64,000 nt of DNA from Cupriavidus yeoncheonensis (lineage in GTDB: Bacteria; Pseudomonadota; Gammaproteobacteria; Burkholderiales; Burkholderiaceae): assembly GCF_905397275.1 (NCBI RefSeq), contig NZ_CAJPUY010000014.1:62001-126000 (forward strand), read 5' to 3'. The translations under genes and the position numbers were made by a program. The notes beneath the pieces were generated by a model, which saw only the letters and a program-made list of their open reading frames with translations, searched no databases and had not been told where the DNA came from. This document shows positions 57,160 through 64,000 of the stretch, one piece after another. Numbering within the stretch: the first letter of the stretch is position 1; each line of letters opens with the position of its first letter.

Positions 57160-58329
57160 ATGAATATCCATGAGTACCAAGGCAAGGAAATCCTGCGCAA
57201 ATACAATGTGCCGGTTCCGCGCGGCATCCCCGCGTTCTCGGTCGCCGAGGCCCTGAAGGCCGCAGAAGAGCTTGGCGGCCCGGTTTGGGTGGTCAAGGCG
57301 CAGATCCACGCGGGTGGCCGCGGCAAGGGCGGCGGCGTGAAGGTTGCCAAGAGCATCGACGACGTCAAGACCTACGCCACCAACATCCTGGGCATGCAGC
57401 TGGTCACGCACCAGACCGGTCCGGAAGGCAAGAAGGTCAACCGCCTGCTGATCGAAGAAGGCGCCGACATCAAGAAGGAACTGTACGTTTCGCTGGTGGT
57501 GGACCGCGTTTCGCAGAAGATCGCCCTGATGGCATCGAGCGAAGGCGGCATGGACATCGAGGAAGTCGCTGCCCACACCCCGGAAAAGATCCACACGCTG
57601 ATCATCGAGCCGTCGACCGGCCTGACCGATGCTGACGCCGACGACATCGCCCGCAAGATCGGCGTGCCCGACGCTTCGGTTGCCCAGGCTCGCCAGGCCC
57701 TGCAAGGCCTGTACAAGGCGTTCTACGACACCGACGCTTCGCTGGCCGAAATCAACCCGCTGATCCTGACCGGCGAAGGCAAGGTCATCGCGCTGGACGC
57801 CAAGTTCAACTTCGACTCGAACGCGCTGTTCCGTCACCCGGAAATCGTCGCCTACCGCGACCTGGATGAAGAGGACGCCAACGAAATCGAAGCCTCGAAG
57901 TTCGACCTGGCCTACATCTCGCTGGATGGCAACATCGGCTGCCTGGTGAACGGCGCCGGCCTGGCCATGGCCACCATGGATACCATCAAGCTGTTCGGCG
58001 GCGAGCCGGCCAACTTCCTCGACGTGGGCGGCGGTGCCACCACCGAGAAGGTGACCGAAGCGTTCAAGCTGATGCTGAGCAACCCGAACGTGGAAGCCAT
58101 CCTGGTGAACATCTTCGGCGGCATCATGCGCTGCGACGTGATCGCCGAAGGCGTGATCTCGGCGTCGAAGGCCGTGAACCTGACGGTACCGCTGGTGGTC
58201 CGCATGAAGGGCACCAACGAAGACCTGGGCAAGAAGATGCTGGCCGATTCGGGCCTGCCCATCATCGCCGCCGACACCATGGAAGAAGCCGCCCAGAAGG
58301 TCGTGGCTGCTGCCGCCGGCAAGAAGTAA
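57160..58329 (+). CDS. sucC: Succinate--CoA ligase (ADP-forming) subunit beta
   Basis: TCA-cycle enzyme subunit forming succinate and ATP from succinyl-CoA. 389 residues: [25 protein letters not shown]-grasp region with [20 protein letters not shown], and the C-terminal [16 protein letters not shown] and [16 protein letters not shown]. Followed by sucD after 87 bp, which include a GGCAGCGCG/CGCGCTGCC hairpin. Confidence 0.98.
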   Translation: MNIHEYQGKEILRKYNVPVPRGIPAFSVAEALKAAEELGGPVWVVKAQIHAGGRGKGGGVKVAKSIDDVKTYATNILGMQLVTHQTGPEGKKVNRLLIEEGADIKKELYVSLVVDRVSQKIALMASSEGGMDIEEVAAHTPEKIHTLIIEPSTGLTDADADDIARKIGVPDASVAQARQALQGLYKAFYDTDASLAEINPLILTGEGKVIALDAKFNFDSNALFRHPEIVAYRDLDEEDANEIEASKFDLAYISLDGNIGCLVNGAGLAMATMDTIKLFGGEPANFLDVGGGATTEKVTEAFKLMLSNPNVEAILVNIFGGIMRCDVIAEGVISASKAVNLTVPLVVRMKGTNEDLGKKMLADSGLPIIAADTMEEAAQKVVAAAAGKK

Positions 58330-58416
58330 TCCGGGCGCCGAAACACATTCAAGCGGAATGGGGCAGCGCGCGTGGCTGCGTGCCCGCGCTGCCAGAGCCA
58401 AGCAAAGGAATAACGT

Positions 58417-59298
58417 ATGTCGATTCTGATCAACAAAGACACCAAGGTCATCACCCAGGGCATCACTGGCAAGACCGGCCAGTTCCACACCCGTGGCTGC
58501 CGTGACTACGCCAACGGCAAGAACTGCTTCGTCGCCGGCGTGAACCCGAAGAAGGCCGGCGAAGACTTCGAAGGCATTCCCATCTACGCCAGCGTGAAGG
58601 ATGCCAAGGCCCAGACCGGCGCCACCGTTTCCGTCATCTACGTGCCGCCCGCGGGCGCTGCCGCCGCCATCTGGGAAGCCGTCGACGCTGACCTGGACCT
58701 GGTGGTCTGCATCACCGAAGGCATTCCCGTGCGCGACATGATGGAAGTGAAGGACCGCATGCGCCGCGAGAACAAGAAGACCCTGCTGCTGGGACCGAAC
58801 TGCCCGGGCCTGATCACGCCGGACGAAATCAAGATCGGCATCATGCCGGGCCACATCCACCGCAAGGGCCGCATCGGCGTGGTGTCGCGCTCGGGCACGC
58901 TGACATACGAAGCCGTGGGCCAGCTGACCGCGCTGGGCCTGGGCCAGTCGTCGGCTGTCGGTATCGGCGGCGACCCGATCAACGGCCTGAAGCACATCGA
59001 CGTCATGAAGATGTTCAACGACGATCCGGAAACGGACGCCGTGGTCATGATCGGCGAGATCGGCGGTCCGGACGAAGCCAACGCGGCCCACTGGATCAAG
59101 GACAACATGAAGAAGCCGGTGGTTGGCTTCATCGCTGGCGTGACCGCGCCTCCGGGCAAGCGCATGGGCCACGCCGGCGCGCTGATCTCGGGTGGTGCCG
59201 ACACCGCCCAGGCCAAGCTGGAAATCATGGAAGCCTGCGGTATCACGGTGACCAAGAACCCGTCCGAGATGGCCCGCCTGCTGAAGGCAAAGCTGTAA
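58417..59298 (+). CDS. sucD: Succinate--CoA ligase (ADP-forming) subunit alpha
   Basis: Partner of SucC. 293 residues with CoA-binding [34 protein letters not shown] and the phospho-His loop [24 protein letters not shown] (active-site His in GHAGA). Second gene of sucCD. A 10-bp perfect hairpin TTGCCCCCGC/GCGGGGGCAA (59372-59396) lies 73 bp downstream without a T-run. Confidence 0.98.
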   Translation: MSILINKDTKVITQGITGKTGQFHTRGCRDYANGKNCFVAGVNPKKAGEDFEGIPIYASVKDAKAQTGATVSVIYVPPAGAAAAIWEAVDADLDLVVCITEGIPVRDMMEVKDRMRRENKKTLLLGPNCPGLITPDEIKIGIMPGHIHRKGRIGVVSRSGTLTYEAVGQLTALGLGQSSAVGIGGDPINGLKHIDVMKMFNDDPETDAVVMIGEIGGPDEANAAHWIKDNMKKPVVGFIAGVTAPPGKRMGHAGALISGGADTAQAKLEIMEACGITVTKNPSEMARLLKAKL

Positions 59299-59371
59299 GC
59301 AACACCTCCGGCCTCGCGCCATGTGGCGCGCAGGGTCTGTGTTGAACCGCTCCGGCCTGGCCAGAGCGGGC

Positions 59372-59396
59372 TTGCCCCCGCCAAGTGCGGGGGCAA
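59372..59396 (+). terminator. Hairpin after sucD, possible terminator
   Basis: Perfect 10-bp arms TTGCCCCCGC/GCGGGGGCAA, 5-base loop. No T-run follows, so the terminator call is tentative. Confidence 0.5.
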
Positions 59397-59564
59397 TGTC
59401 ATTGTGGTGAAGCGCTTCCTAGGGTATTTCCCGAGACGTTCGCCCGTGATTTGAAATCGAATCGAAAGGTTCGCACGATATACATGTCTGTTTTCTCAGA
59501 CATCCGAAACTGCCGCAATCGGGCGGGGTCGGACATAAAGATAGAAACCTCGAGGAGCCTTGCC

Positions 59565-60260
59565 GTGGAACTGCTGTCTTCCACCACGTTCTGGATTGCG
59601 TTGGGATCGATCATCCTGACCAACATTGTCCTGTCCGGCGACAACGCGGTGGTTATCGCGCTCGCCTCGCGCAACCTGCCGCCCGCGCAACAGAAGAAGG
59701 CCATCTTCTGGGGCAGCGCCGCCGCCATCATCATGCGCGTGGTGCTGACCGTGGCAGCCGTCAAGCTGCTGAGCCTGCCGTACCTGAAGATCATCGGCGC
59801 CGTGCTGCTCGTCTATATCGGCGTGCAACTGCTCAACAGCGACGACGATGAGGATGGCCACGACGCCAAGGACAATATCTGGGCGGCTATCCGCACCATC
59901 CTGATCGCCGACCTGGTGATGTCGCTGGACAATGTGGTGGCCGTGGCCGCCGCAGCGCAGAAGGGCCCTGAGGGCAGCCAGCTGATGCTGCTCATCCTGG
60001 GCCTGGGCCTGTCGATCCCGCTGATCGTGTTCGGCAGCACCATCCTGCTCAAGGTCATGGAGCGCTTCCCGATCATCATCGTGCTGGGTGCGGCGCTGCT
60101 GGGTTATCTGGCCGGCGAGATGCTGGTCAGCGATCCGGTCGATGCCGCCTGGTTCGAAGTCAATGTGCCGCATGCCCATCTGGTGTTCGGCGCGGCCGGC
60201 GCGATCCTGGTGGTGGTTGTCGGCAAGCTGATGGGCCGCCGGGCGGCGCAGACGGCCTGA
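59565..60260 (+). CDS. TerC family integral membrane protein
   Basis: 231-residue membrane protein starting at a GTG with a GAGGAG ribosome-binding site 7 bases upstream (59552-59557). About seven helices. Conserved acidic motifs: ILTNIVLSGDNAVVIALASRNLP and LIADLVMSLDNVVAVAAAAQ, the paired (S)xDN motifs of metal-ion TerC/Alx proteins. In other bacteria members export manganese. No yybP-ykoY riboswitch is recognisable upstream. A longer upstream ATG frame lacks family sequence. Confidence 0.9.
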   Translation: MELLSSTTFWIALGSIILTNIVLSGDNAVVIALASRNLPPAQQKKAIFWGSAAAIIMRVVLTVAAVKLLSLPYLKIIGAVLLVYIGVQLLNSDDDEDGHDAKDNIWAAIRTILIADLVMSLDNVVAVAAAAQKGPEGSQLMLLILGLGLSIPLIVFGSTILLKVMERFPIIIVLGAALLGYLAGEMLVSDPVDAAWFEVNVPHAHLVFGAAGAILVVVVGKLMGRRAAQTA

Positions 60261-60285
60261 CGAAGCGTTTTCAACGCCTCATAGC

Positions 60286-60314
60286 AAAGGGCAGCCCGGG
60301 TGGCTGCCCTTTCT
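60286..60314 (+). terminator. Terminator of terC
   Basis: 11-bp arms AAAGGGCAGCC/GGCTGCCCTTT with a 5-base loop 26 bp past the stop. The T-run is short. Confidence 0.75.
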
Positions 60315-60331
60315 GCTGATGGCGGACCGGC

Positions 60332-60368
60332 AAATGTGGAGCTAACTCATGTGAGTTATCGCACATTT
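60332..60368. repeat. Nested inverted repeat upstream of pilA
   Basis: Inner perfect dyad TAACTCA-TG-TGAGTTA (60343-60358) inside outer arms AAATGTG (60332-60338) and CACATTT (60362-60368). No T-run follows. It sits about 120 bp upstream of the sigma-54-type promoter. A dimeric-regulator operator or an RNA structure are both possible. Confidence 0.6.
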
Positions 60369-60488
60369 TGTCGGTCTGGCAGGAGACATTGGCAGACAAC
60401 TGACAATTTTTGGTGCTGAGGCATTGATGCGCGATTGTGGGGTGACGAAATTTGTCGCTTACCCCCCTGGTCGTGGGGTATCACCCCC

Positions 60489-60504
60489 TGGCACGGTCTC
60501 TGCT
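60489..60504 (+). promoter_or_regulatory. Sigma-54 (RpoN) promoter of pilA
   Basis: TGGCACGGTCTCTGCT matches the -24/-12 consensus TGGCAC-N5-TTGCA/T with one -12 mismatch (C for T). It lies 72 bp before the pilA ATG. Pilin genes of Pseudomonas and relatives are RpoN- and PilR-dependent. Upstream, GTGACGAAATTTGTCGC (60440-60456) is a candidate activator region. Confidence 0.8.
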
Positions 60505-60576
60505 CTATCCCCCCCGCACTACACAAATCGAAGGCGTGTAGTGCATCAACCTAAAATCTCTTCGAGGGGTCATCTC

Positions 60577-61038
60577 ATGCAACGGGTGCAACAAATCAAG
60601 AAGCTGGGCCGTCGGGTTCAGAAGGGCTTTACGCTGATCGAACTGATGATCGTGGTTGCGATCATCGGTATTCTGGCGGCGATTGCGATTCCGCAGTATC
60701 AGGATTATGTGACTCGCGCACGTTGGTCGGATAACATCTCGACTGTGGCACCGCTAAAGCTTGCGATTGCGCAATGTTTGCAGGAGAACAGTGGAGTGCT
60801 GACTTCGTGCGATACCACGGCCAAGCTTGGCACTACTGTAGGCTATCCTGGTACTCAGAATCCGACCAATGGCACTATCGCGGTAACGGCGGCCACTGCG
60901 GCGATCGTTATCACCGGTGCGGGCCAGCTGGCGGCGTGTACCGTAACGCTCACGCCGACGGTGGGCACCAACGCTGTAACGTGGCTGGGGGCGACGGGCG
61001 GCGCTGCTACTTGCACTAAGTCGCAGACTGGCGTCTAA
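60577..61038 (+). CDS. pilA: Type IV pilin
   Basis: 153-residue prepilin. Basic leader [17 protein letters not shown], cleavage before F of [22 protein letters not shown] with Glu at mature position 5 as required for PilD processing and methylation. Mature 136 residues with the N-terminal helix and a C-terminal region holding four Cys (AQCLQE, LTSCDT, AACTVTL, AATCTK), a disulfide-stabilised head. The codon use is less GC-biased than the neighbours. Own terminator downstream. Confidence 0.95.
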   Translation: MQRVQQIKKLGRRVQKGFTLIELMIVVAIIGILAAIAIPQYQDYVTRARWSDNISTVAPLKLAIAQCLQENSGVLTSCDTTAKLGTTVGYPGTQNPTNGTIAVTAATAAIVITGAGQLAACTVTLTPTVGTNAVTWLGATGGAATCTKSQTGV

Positions 61039-61063
61039 GTCCGAAATCGCATCGCCAAGATGT

Positions 61064-61088
61064 AAAGCGCCTTCGGGCGCTTTTTATT
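61064..61088 (+). terminator. Terminator of pilA
   Basis: AAAGCGCC-TTCG-GGCGCTTT, stem closed by a stable TTCG loop, followed by TTTATTT. Confidence 0.92.
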
Positions 61089-61132
61089 TATTCCTCAAGC
61101 TATCATGCGCCTTTTCCCCAACAAGGCAACGC

Positions 61133-62929
61133 ATGCCGCAGCTTAGGACCGCCATTCCGGCGATCTTTCTTGTCCTCACGATTGCTTTCCCGCTACTGGT
61201 TTCCCGGCATACCCTGCCGCTGGCCACGTTCTACGGCGAATGGGCGGCAGCAGTAGTCTTCCTGGCACTTGCCGGCGTGCTGACTGCATCGGCATCCCGG
61301 TCTGCGTCGGGCAAGGACACCAACGTTCCTCGGGTCGCATGCCTTCTCCTCTGGCTGGTCGCCATTGCAGCAATCCAGTCAGCCTCCGGCCTCGTTGACC
61401 TAACCGGTAGCCGTTACGCGACGCAGCTCTCGCTCGTGTTTAGCGCGGTCGTCATGCTGGCAGCGTATCGCTACGGCACATCCGCTTCGACGGACAATCG
61501 TCGCAACGTCGTCGACGCCCTCGCCACTGCGTTCCTCCTCGCCGGCCTCCTCGGCACTCTGTCCCAGTGGGTCCAACTCTTCCATCTGGAGTCCCGCAGC
61601 TTCGGCCTAGTCTCGTCCTATTTCTACGACGACAACCGCCGCCTCTGGGGCAACCTCAACCAGCCCAACCACCAGGCCACGGTAGAGGGCATGACGCTGG
61701 TCGCGGCGACTTGGCTGGCCTCGCGCGGCAAGCTGCGTTTTCCGATGTGGCTGGTCGCCGTGGTGCTGCTGGAAAGCGGGATCGTACTATCTGGTTCACG
61801 CACCGGCGTTCTGCACGTTGGTCTCGCCGCGCTGTACGCCGTCATCGCCGCGTGGCTTGCACGCGGTACACCGCGCGATACCGACCCGATGCGTCGGCCC
61901 ATCGGCTTGCTGGTCGCGGCGGTTATCATGGTTGCCGTGCTACTGGTGTTGCAGCCGGCCATCAAGGCAGCCGGCCACGCCTTCGACTGGCGCCTGTTCG
62001 ACACCCTTGCCCAACTTGAGGCCGCGGATCAGATGTCCGCGCGCAGCGCCCTGTGGACCCACGCATGGGCCATGTTCCGCTCCCACCCCTGGCTAGGCGT
62101 AGGCTGGGGCGAGTTCGGCTGGGCCCAGTTCCAGCAGCTGCCGCAGGTCGGCGTGAAGGTCGAGATGTCCCTTCATGCGCACAACGCTGTGCTCGACCTC
62201 CTGGCCAAGACGGGGATCGTCGGGACCGCGGGCGTGGCGCTAGTGCTTGCGGGATGGTTGTGGCGCGTGGTGCGTGTCCGCCTCTTGCAGGCGGATGGCG
62301 ACGAAAGGGCGCAGATCGTCGTCGTCCTGGCATGGCTGGCCATGCTGTGCGCGCATTCGATGCTCGAGTACCCGCTGCACTACCTCTACTTCTTCCTGCC
62401 GTTCTGCTTCATGCTCGGCTGGCTCGAGCCGGGCGGCTTCGGACGTTGGAATATTCCGCGCTGGCTGTCGCTTGGATTGCTGGCGGGTTTCGCCGCAGTC
62501 AGTGTGATCGTGCTCGCTTCGATGTGGCAGGACTACCGGCGTGCCGAGGCGCGTGAATACGCCACCCGCGAACGCCGCGCCACGCTGCCGATGCCGGCAT
62601 ACTGGTTCCGTCAGTACGCATCAGCCGATGTCGCTGAGCGCGCCGTCATCACGCCCGCCAATGCCGCGGAGTTGTTGCCTTCGCATATCGCCGCAGTGCA
62701 TCTGCTGCCGACCCCGACGATGATTGCCCGCACGGCTTGGCTGATGGCGCTGACGGGCGATGGCGCGCAGGGCCGTGCATGGCTGGAGCGCCTGCGCTAC
62801 TACTACCAGGGCGATGAGGCGACGCAATACGCCACGCTGGACCAGGCTTGTCGCGAAGTACCCAATGCGGCGCGGCCGCGCGAGTTCTGTGGATGGATCC
62901 GCGAACAGGCGCGGCGCATGCCGGACTAG
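61133..62929 (+). CDS. Pilin O-oligosaccharyltransferase (PglL/TfpO-like, Wzy_C family)
   Basis: 598-residue inner-membrane protein with about ten or more hydrophobic helices. It contains the PglL/Wzy-type signature region DDNRRLWGNLNQPNHQATVEG and a helix block LSGSRTGVLHVGL, then the periplasmic loop with SHPWLGVGWGEFGWAQFQQLP. The C-terminal stretch after residue 480 is soluble. Such enzymes transfer glycans from a lipid carrier to pilin Ser/Thr. Location directly after pilA supports pilin as substrate. The O-antigen ligase WaaL is a family relative and cannot be wholly excluded. Confidence 0.85.
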   Translation: MPQLRTAIPAIFLVLTIAFPLLVSRHTLPLATFYGEWAAAVVFLALAGVLTASASRSASGKDTNVPRVACLLLWLVAIAAIQSASGLVDLTGSRYATQLSLVFSAVVMLAAYRYGTSASTDNRRNVVDALATAFLLAGLLGTLSQWVQLFHLESRSFGLVSSYFYDDNRRLWGNLNQPNHQATVEGMTLVAATWLASRGKLRFPMWLVAVVLLESGIVLSGSRTGVLHVGLAALYAVIAAWLARGTPRDTDPMRRPIGLLVAAVIMVAVLLVLQPAIKAAGHAFDWRLFDTLAQLEAADQMSARSALWTHAWAMFRSHPWLGVGWGEFGWAQFQQLPQVGVKVEMSLHAHNAVLDLLAKTGIVGTAGVALVLAGWLWRVVRVRLLQADGDERAQIVVVLAWLAMLCAHSMLEYPLHYLYFFLPFCFMLGWLEPGGFGRWNIPRWLSLGLLAGFAAVSVIVLASMWQDYRRAEAREYATRERRATLPMPAYWFRQYASADVAERAVITPANAAELLPSHIAAVHLLPTPTMIARTAWLMALTGDGAQGRAWLERLRYYYQGDEATQYATLDQACREVPNAARPREFCGWIREQARRMPD

Positions 62930-62950
62930 GACGCTGACGACCCGGACCAA

Positions 62951-63463
62951 TCAGTACGGCGCCCCGTAGCCCGGAGGCGGAGGCGGCGGCGGATAGTAGT
63001 AGGACTGCGCCGCCGGCCTCGGCGCCGTCGCCATGTGGCCATACACCGGCACCCGGTGGCCGCTGGCGTACATGCACTGCACATAGGCAGTGTCGTACTG
63101 GCGTTGCGTGCCATAGCCGGAGTAGGCGGCACTGTTTGTGCCGACCGCCGCGCCGGTCAGCAGGCCGACGCCGGCCCCCACGGCTGCACCTTCGCCGCCG
63201 CCAAATGCCGCGCCCGCGGCGGCGCCCAGCGCGGTACCCACGATGGTGCTGCCCACCGCGCTGGTATTGGCAGCCTGGGCCGAACTCACCCCGCCTACCT
63301 GGCCGAACGCGTACTGGCGGCAGTTGCCGTCATCGGCGCGGAACTGGTCGAAGGACTTCCCGGTGCCGGGCATGACCATCACGGAGGGGCCGGATGGCAC
63401 CACGGCGCAGGCGCCCAGTGCAAGGGTGGCCAGCGCCAGGGTCGTGCGCGAAAGGATTTTCAT
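62951..63463 (-). CDS. Glycine-zipper lipoprotein, function unknown
   Basis: 170 residues with a lipoprotein signal (lipobox LALGAC, about Cys19). The central helix-forming zipper is rich in GxxxG/AxxxG patterns (VGTALGAAAGAAFGGGEGAAVGAGVGLLTGAAVG), of the YMGG-like type. A tyrosine/proline-rich tail ends in PPPPPPPGYGAPY. Likely anchored in the outer membrane. The start overlaps the upstream gene by 4 bp (ATGA), so the pair is coupled. Confidence 0.87.
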   Translation of the reverse strand: MKILSRTTLALATLALGACAVVPSGPSVMVMPGTGKSFDQFRADDGNCRQYAFGQVGGVSSAQAANTSAVGSTIVGTALGAAAGAAFGGGEGAAVGAGVGLLTGAAVGTNSAAYSGYGTQRQYDTAYVQCMYASGHRVPVYGHMATAPRPAAQSYYYPPPPPPPGYGAPY

Positions 63464-63954
63464 AGACTCATCCTTGCAGCCGGCGCCTGTGGCACCGGTT
63501 GTGGTGCCTGTTGTGGCGTCATCGAACCCGACGGCGGGTGCGCGGGTACCTGCTGCCAGCCGCCCGGGCACTCATGTACGTACGGGTAGTAGCCCTCGGG
63601 CTTGCTGCAGTGGTACCACAAGGCCTGCGCGGGCGGTGCCGCGTTGTCCGGGCCGGGCGCCGGAACCGGGCCATCGGGGCCTTGTTCGACGTATTGAGGT
63701 GGCGATGCCGGTACGCCTACCGCGGCTGGCGGGTAGTAATACGGAGACGGGTAGCCATAGGGGTAGCCCCAGGGATAACCGCCATAGTAGAAGCCGGGGC
63801 CGATGAAAACGCCAACGCTGCCGTGTGCGTGGTAATAGCCGCCATGGCCATGGTAGTACCCGCCGTGGTAGTAGCCACGCCCCGCGAGCGCCACGCCGCT
63901 CGCCGAGACGGCTATCAATGCCAGGGCCAACTGGCAAAGCCTGCGCCCGTTCAT
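63460..63954 (-). CDS. Exported Tyr/Gly/His-rich protein, function unknown
   Basis: 164 residues. Signal peptide (MNGRRLCQLALALIAVSASGVALAG), then a low-complexity region of GYYHGGYYHGHGGYYHAHG repeats, a hydrophobic VGVFIGPGFYYGGYPWGYPYGYP segment and a C-terminal part with a CSKPEGYYPYVHECPGGW motif (two Cys). A similar CxxPxGYYPYVxxC module occurs in other small envelope proteins I have seen in Burkholderiales, with no assigned role. Translationally coupled to the glycine-zipper lipoprotein. Confidence 0.82.
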   Translation of the reverse strand: MNGRRLCQLALALIAVSASGVALAGRGYYHGGYYHGHGGYYHAHGSVGVFIGPGFYYGGYPWGYPYGYPSPYYYPPAAVGVPASPPQYVEQGPDGPVPAPGPDNAAPPAQALWYHCSKPEGYYPYVHECPGGWQQVPAHPPSGSMTPQQAPQPVPQAPAARMSL

Positions 63955-64000
63955 GGTTTTCACCCGGTTGTTGGCGGGGGACGGTTGCACGGCCTCCGCA

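Noticed and set aside
59299..59564. Possible yybP-ykoY manganese riboswitch before the TerC gene
   Set aside because: The hairpins present (GCCCCCGC type and ATGTCTG/CAGACAT) do not show the conserved yybP-ykoY loop sequences I would expect. A covariance search would be needed to overturn this.

Overview
The window is high-GC, densely coded bacterial chromosome with housekeeping synteny typical of Burkholderiaceae. Gene order (dusB-fis-purH, miaB-phoH-ybeY-corC-lnt, glyQ-glyS-gmhB-plsC, lptD-surA-pdxA-rsmA, tctDE-like genes beside recA-recX) and the protein sequences fit Cupriavidus or a close relative of Ralstonia. This is inferred from gene content without a database search. I see no insertion sequence, phage, CRISPR array or plasmid backbone. 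One tRNA gene is present and there is no rRNA.

Layout. 1-4.7 kb: a partial M23 cell-wall peptidase, then tyrS, dtd, a PEBP-like protein and a histidine phosphatase. 4.8-6.9 kb: a queuosine-precursor transporter, a SYLF lipoprotein and a small exported protein. 7.1-10.7 kb: ruvC, a lipoprotein phosphodiesterase, ruvA and ruvB. 10.8-17.1 kb: purH, fis, dusB, then ubiH, a small unknown protein and pepP. 17.2-27.1 kb: an envelope block with murU, azlD, azlC and amgK on one strand, and divergent lptD, surA, pdxA, rsmA and trpS. 27.2-41 kb: a long leftward run holding a DMT transporter, gloA, a YgjP-like peptidase, plsC-like, gmhB, glyS, an exported unknown, glyQ, lnt, corC, ybeY, phoH-like and miaB. 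41-49.3 kb: a small exported protein, a ClC channel, rhlE, srkA, a universal stress protein, a class III CoA-transferase, a CMD-family protein and a LuxR-type regulator. 49.3-54.2 kb: tRNA-Met, a metabolite MFS transporter, and a two-component system with a small DUF4212 membrane protein. 54.2-60.3 kb: recA, recX, a DUF2889 protein, sucCD and a TerC protein. 60.4-64 kb: a sigma-54-type promoter, a type IV pilin, a PglL-like O-oligosaccharyltransferase and two small envelope proteins.

Functional themes are translation and tRNA maturation (tyrS, trpS, glyQS, dtd, dusB, miaB, ybeY, rsmA), recombination and SOS (ruvABC, recA, recX), outer-envelope assembly (lptD, surA, lnt, gmhB, plsC-like, amgK/murU) and pilin glycosylation.

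The most interesting item is at 34960-35129. A near-perfect LexA box, 18 of 20 bases identical to the perfect box near recA in this same window, is followed by a strong ribosome-binding site and a 35-codon reading frame for a single-span hydrophobic peptide. This is the architecture of an SOS-controlled membrane peptide, comparable in design but not in sequence to TisB. Secondary points are a DUF4212 protein without its symporter partner inside a sensor-kinase operon, a LuxR regulator whose receiver has Glu in place of the phosphoacceptor Asp, a YbeY with an extra N-terminal segment of about 95 residues, and an exported protein between the two glycyl-tRNA synthetase genes.
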